Below, piece after piece: positions 5,964-6,982 of a stretch of DNA of 6,982 nucleotides (the stretch's first letter is position 1; each line of letters opens with the position of its first letter). Origin of the DNA: DASRQK01 sp964436635 (lineage in GTDB: Bacteria; Bacteroidota; Bacteroidia; Sphingobacteriales; Sphingobacteriaceae); NCBI GenBank assembly GCA_964436635.1, contig CAYTDM010000043.1, positions 1 through 6,982 on the forward strand, in the 5' to 3' direction. The position numbers and the translations under genes were made by a program. Below the pieces are notes generated by a model. That model was not told the DNA's origin. It did not search any database and was given only the letters and a program-made list of their open reading frames with translations.

Positions 5964-6529
5964 AATATTGTCCTGCTGTTACTGTACATAAAACTCGTTC
6001 CAACTCCAGTGGGCAAACTAACACTTGGTTGTAGGATTATGTATCCTTGCCGATGCCGTCCCAATTGTGATGGATCAAATTTTTGGTTGATGGTCATTCC
6101 CGGACCAATACTTCCACCAGAACTCCAACCAGCATCAAGTGCACCTATATTGTAGCTTGCTCCTTCCCCAACAAAATCAGACGTCAAAAATTGATTTGTT
6201 CCGCGTGGAATAATACTCCCCACTTCCATTCCTGCATCCAGCCCAAACCCTATATTTGCATTGAAGGAAAAGTAGGTGTCTGACTGCCCTACGGCATCCG
6301 TGACACGGCCGATAGAAATCCCGAACCCACCCATAAAAGCATAGTTCGCCGAGAATCCCATATAACTGCCCGACGTTTGACGTGACCGGAAGGTCGAGCC
6401 ATGAGCGTTCCTGAAAGATAACCTGGAGTTCTGGGCCAACGTGATCCCATATATCACCCCCTCTCCTGGACTGTATGGTGTTACTCCTGCCAAAATACTG
6501 CGTGCCTTTTCCATGGAGTTCCTCTGCAC
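5951..6529 (-). CDS. RHS protein C-terminal tip, in a frame shifted from the core
   Basis: This open frame (192 codons from ATG at 6527-6529) is +1 relative to the RHS core frame and overlaps it by 353 bases. Its own ATG is probably not a true start: the meaningful protein seems to begin near 6460, where it would continue the core if one base of the C5 run at 6457-6461 were removed. The sequence is rich in glycine and aromatic residues with alternating beta-strand character (GSYMGFSANYAFMGGFGIS, FSFNANIGFGLDAGMEVGSI), then a less regular tail (NQKFDPSQLGRHRQGY). It has no visible nuclease or deaminase motif. Overlap of its end with the next gene suggests this frame is truly translated. It could be the toxin tip of a polymorphic RHS toxin, or a conserved barrel-like extension. 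Confidence 0.6.
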   Translation of the reverse strand: MQRNSMEKARSILAGVTPYSPGEGVIYGITLAQNSRLSFRNAHGSTFRSRQTSGSYMGFSANYAFMGGFGISIGRVTDAVGQSDTYFSFNANIGFGLDAGMEVGSIIPRGTNQFLTSDFVGEGASYNIGALDAGWSSGGSIGPGMTINQKFDPSQLGRHRQGYIILQPSVSLPTGVGTSFMYSNSRTILWRR

Positions 6530-6982
6530 TTGCCTGATCTGTCACCCGGTCATCCCAAAGATACTCATCCCCTCTCTTGATCCAGTCAAAAGGTGCCCTT
6601 CCGTCCGGATCAATAAATCGGATCGGGTTATCAAATCCATATGCATAAGGACTCCACCTTCTCATCTGCTCAGCCATCGGATCAACGACACTCCACCTTC
6701 CAATCACCGGGTCATAAAACCTCGCACCGTAGTCATACAGGCTTCCAAGCTCGCCTTGGATTTCTTTCCCATTATAAAGATAAGGATTCTCTTTATATCC
6801 TGCAAGTATTGGCGAGCCAAATGGGTAATAATCAGCCCTTGACACTACTTGAAGGCTGTCGGTTATCGTTGGATGCTGGCGCAAACGAGCACGCACATTG
6901 CCCAAGTGATCTTTAATTTCATAATATGGCCGGTACGTGCCAAGGGTATCCTGCAGGTACCCGAAGGAAGTCCGAATAAAAT
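6177..6982 (-). CDS. RHS/YD-repeat protein, core domain and start of variable region, partial at 5' end
   Basis: The 3' part of a large RHS-repeat protein. The frame is open to the right edge, so the true start is outside the window and the TTG at 6905 is internal. Before it the frame reads TYRPYYEIKDHLGNVRARL, the usual lead-in to the RHS-associated core. Core motifs follow: YYPFGSP, NPYLYNGKEIQGELGSLYDY, GARFYDPVIGRWSVVDPMAE, RRWSPYAYGFDNPIRFIDPDG (ending near 6600). In the family this core closes a shell that encloses the C-terminal tip and marks where variable tips begin. The next residues (DWIKRGDEYLWDDRVTDQASAEELHGKGTQYFG) are a common linker. After about 6457 this frame becomes Cys/Arg-rich and implausible, ending at 6177, while the sensible tip continues in the +1 frame. 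Confidence 0.85.
   Translation of the reverse strand, partial: FIRTSFGYLQDTLGTYRPYYEIKDHLGNVRARLRQHPTITDSLQVVSRADYYPFGSPILAGYKENPYLYNGKEIQGELGSLYDYGARFYDPVIGRWSVVDPMAEQMRRWSPYAYGFDNPIRFIDPDGRAPFDWIKRGDEYLWDDRVTDQASAEELHGKGTQYFGRSNTIQSRRGGDIWDHVGPELQVIFQERSWLDLPVTSNVGQLYGILGELCFYGWVRDFYRPCHGCRRAVRHLLFLQCKYRVWAGCRNGSGEYYSTRNKSIFDV
6457..6461 (-). other. probable frameshift in the RHS gene at a C5 run
   Basis: On the coding strand this is GGGGG. Upstream, the core frame reads GKGTQYFGRSNTI. Downstream, the +1 frame reads VIYGITLAQNSRLSF and a coherent beta-rich tip. Removing one G joins the two frames as RRGVIYGIT. The precise position between about 6440 and 6485 is uncertain. It may be a real mutation that separates the tip from the core, or a homopolymer sequencing error. 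Confidence 0.55.

Noticed and set aside
6177..6456. Core-frame C-terminus of the RHS gene as the real toxin tip
   Set aside because: The residues are Cys/Arg-rich and disordered in pattern, while the +1 frame gives coherent beta-strands and overlaps the next gene's start.
6440..6485. Programmed ribosomal frameshift
   Set aside because: No convincing +1 shift site (rare codon or stop with slippery pair) or stimulatory structure is evident. Mutation or a homopolymer error is simpler.

Overview
The window looks like a chromosomal segment of a moderately low-GC Bacteroidota bacterium. Four things support this. The bL19 protein is of Bacteroidota type. Two well-formed promoters follow the Bacteroidota pattern (-33 TTG, about 19-20 bases, -7 TAnnTTTG). 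Gene starts lack clear Shine-Dalgarno sequences. The right end holds an RHS/YD-repeat protein with the C-terminal core style common in this phylum. Genus cannot be decided from the sequence.

Left part (1-960): the 5' part of a tRNA-Pro(UGG) gene runs leftwards off the window from its own promoter. Divergently, rplS (ribosomal protein bL19) has a leader of about 100 bases with a bulged stem-loop just before its start codon, and ends in a strong intrinsic terminator. A gene-free stretch follows that carries degenerate short direct repeats built on GCTTGTTA. Next comes the terminator of the leftward operon.

Middle part (965-5115): a leftward two-gene operon encodes a patatin-like phospholipase and then, 19 bases downstream, an aldo/keto reductase of the Kv-beta-like (AKR6) group. 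Divergent from it is a large exported DUF885-family putative metallopeptidase with a clear promoter. These look like housekeeping or lipid/peptide-turnover genes. No shared pathway can be shown from sequence.

Right part (5017-6982): this looks like accessory DNA. A 230-base intergenic stretch carries a perfect 12-bp inverted repeat. A rightward open frame keeps only the C-terminal part of an XRE-type regulator, and it lies between two near-identical terminator-like hairpins. Leftward from the right edge comes the 3' end of an RHS-repeat protein: core domain, then a variable C-terminal tip. The tip is split by an apparent frameshift, perhaps at a run of five C's at 6457-6461. It overlaps the start of a small single-pass membrane protein. 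This arrangement (RHS core, variable tip, small overlapping gene) resembles a polymorphic toxin with its immunity gene. That assignment is inference, because the tip matches no toxin fold I recognise.
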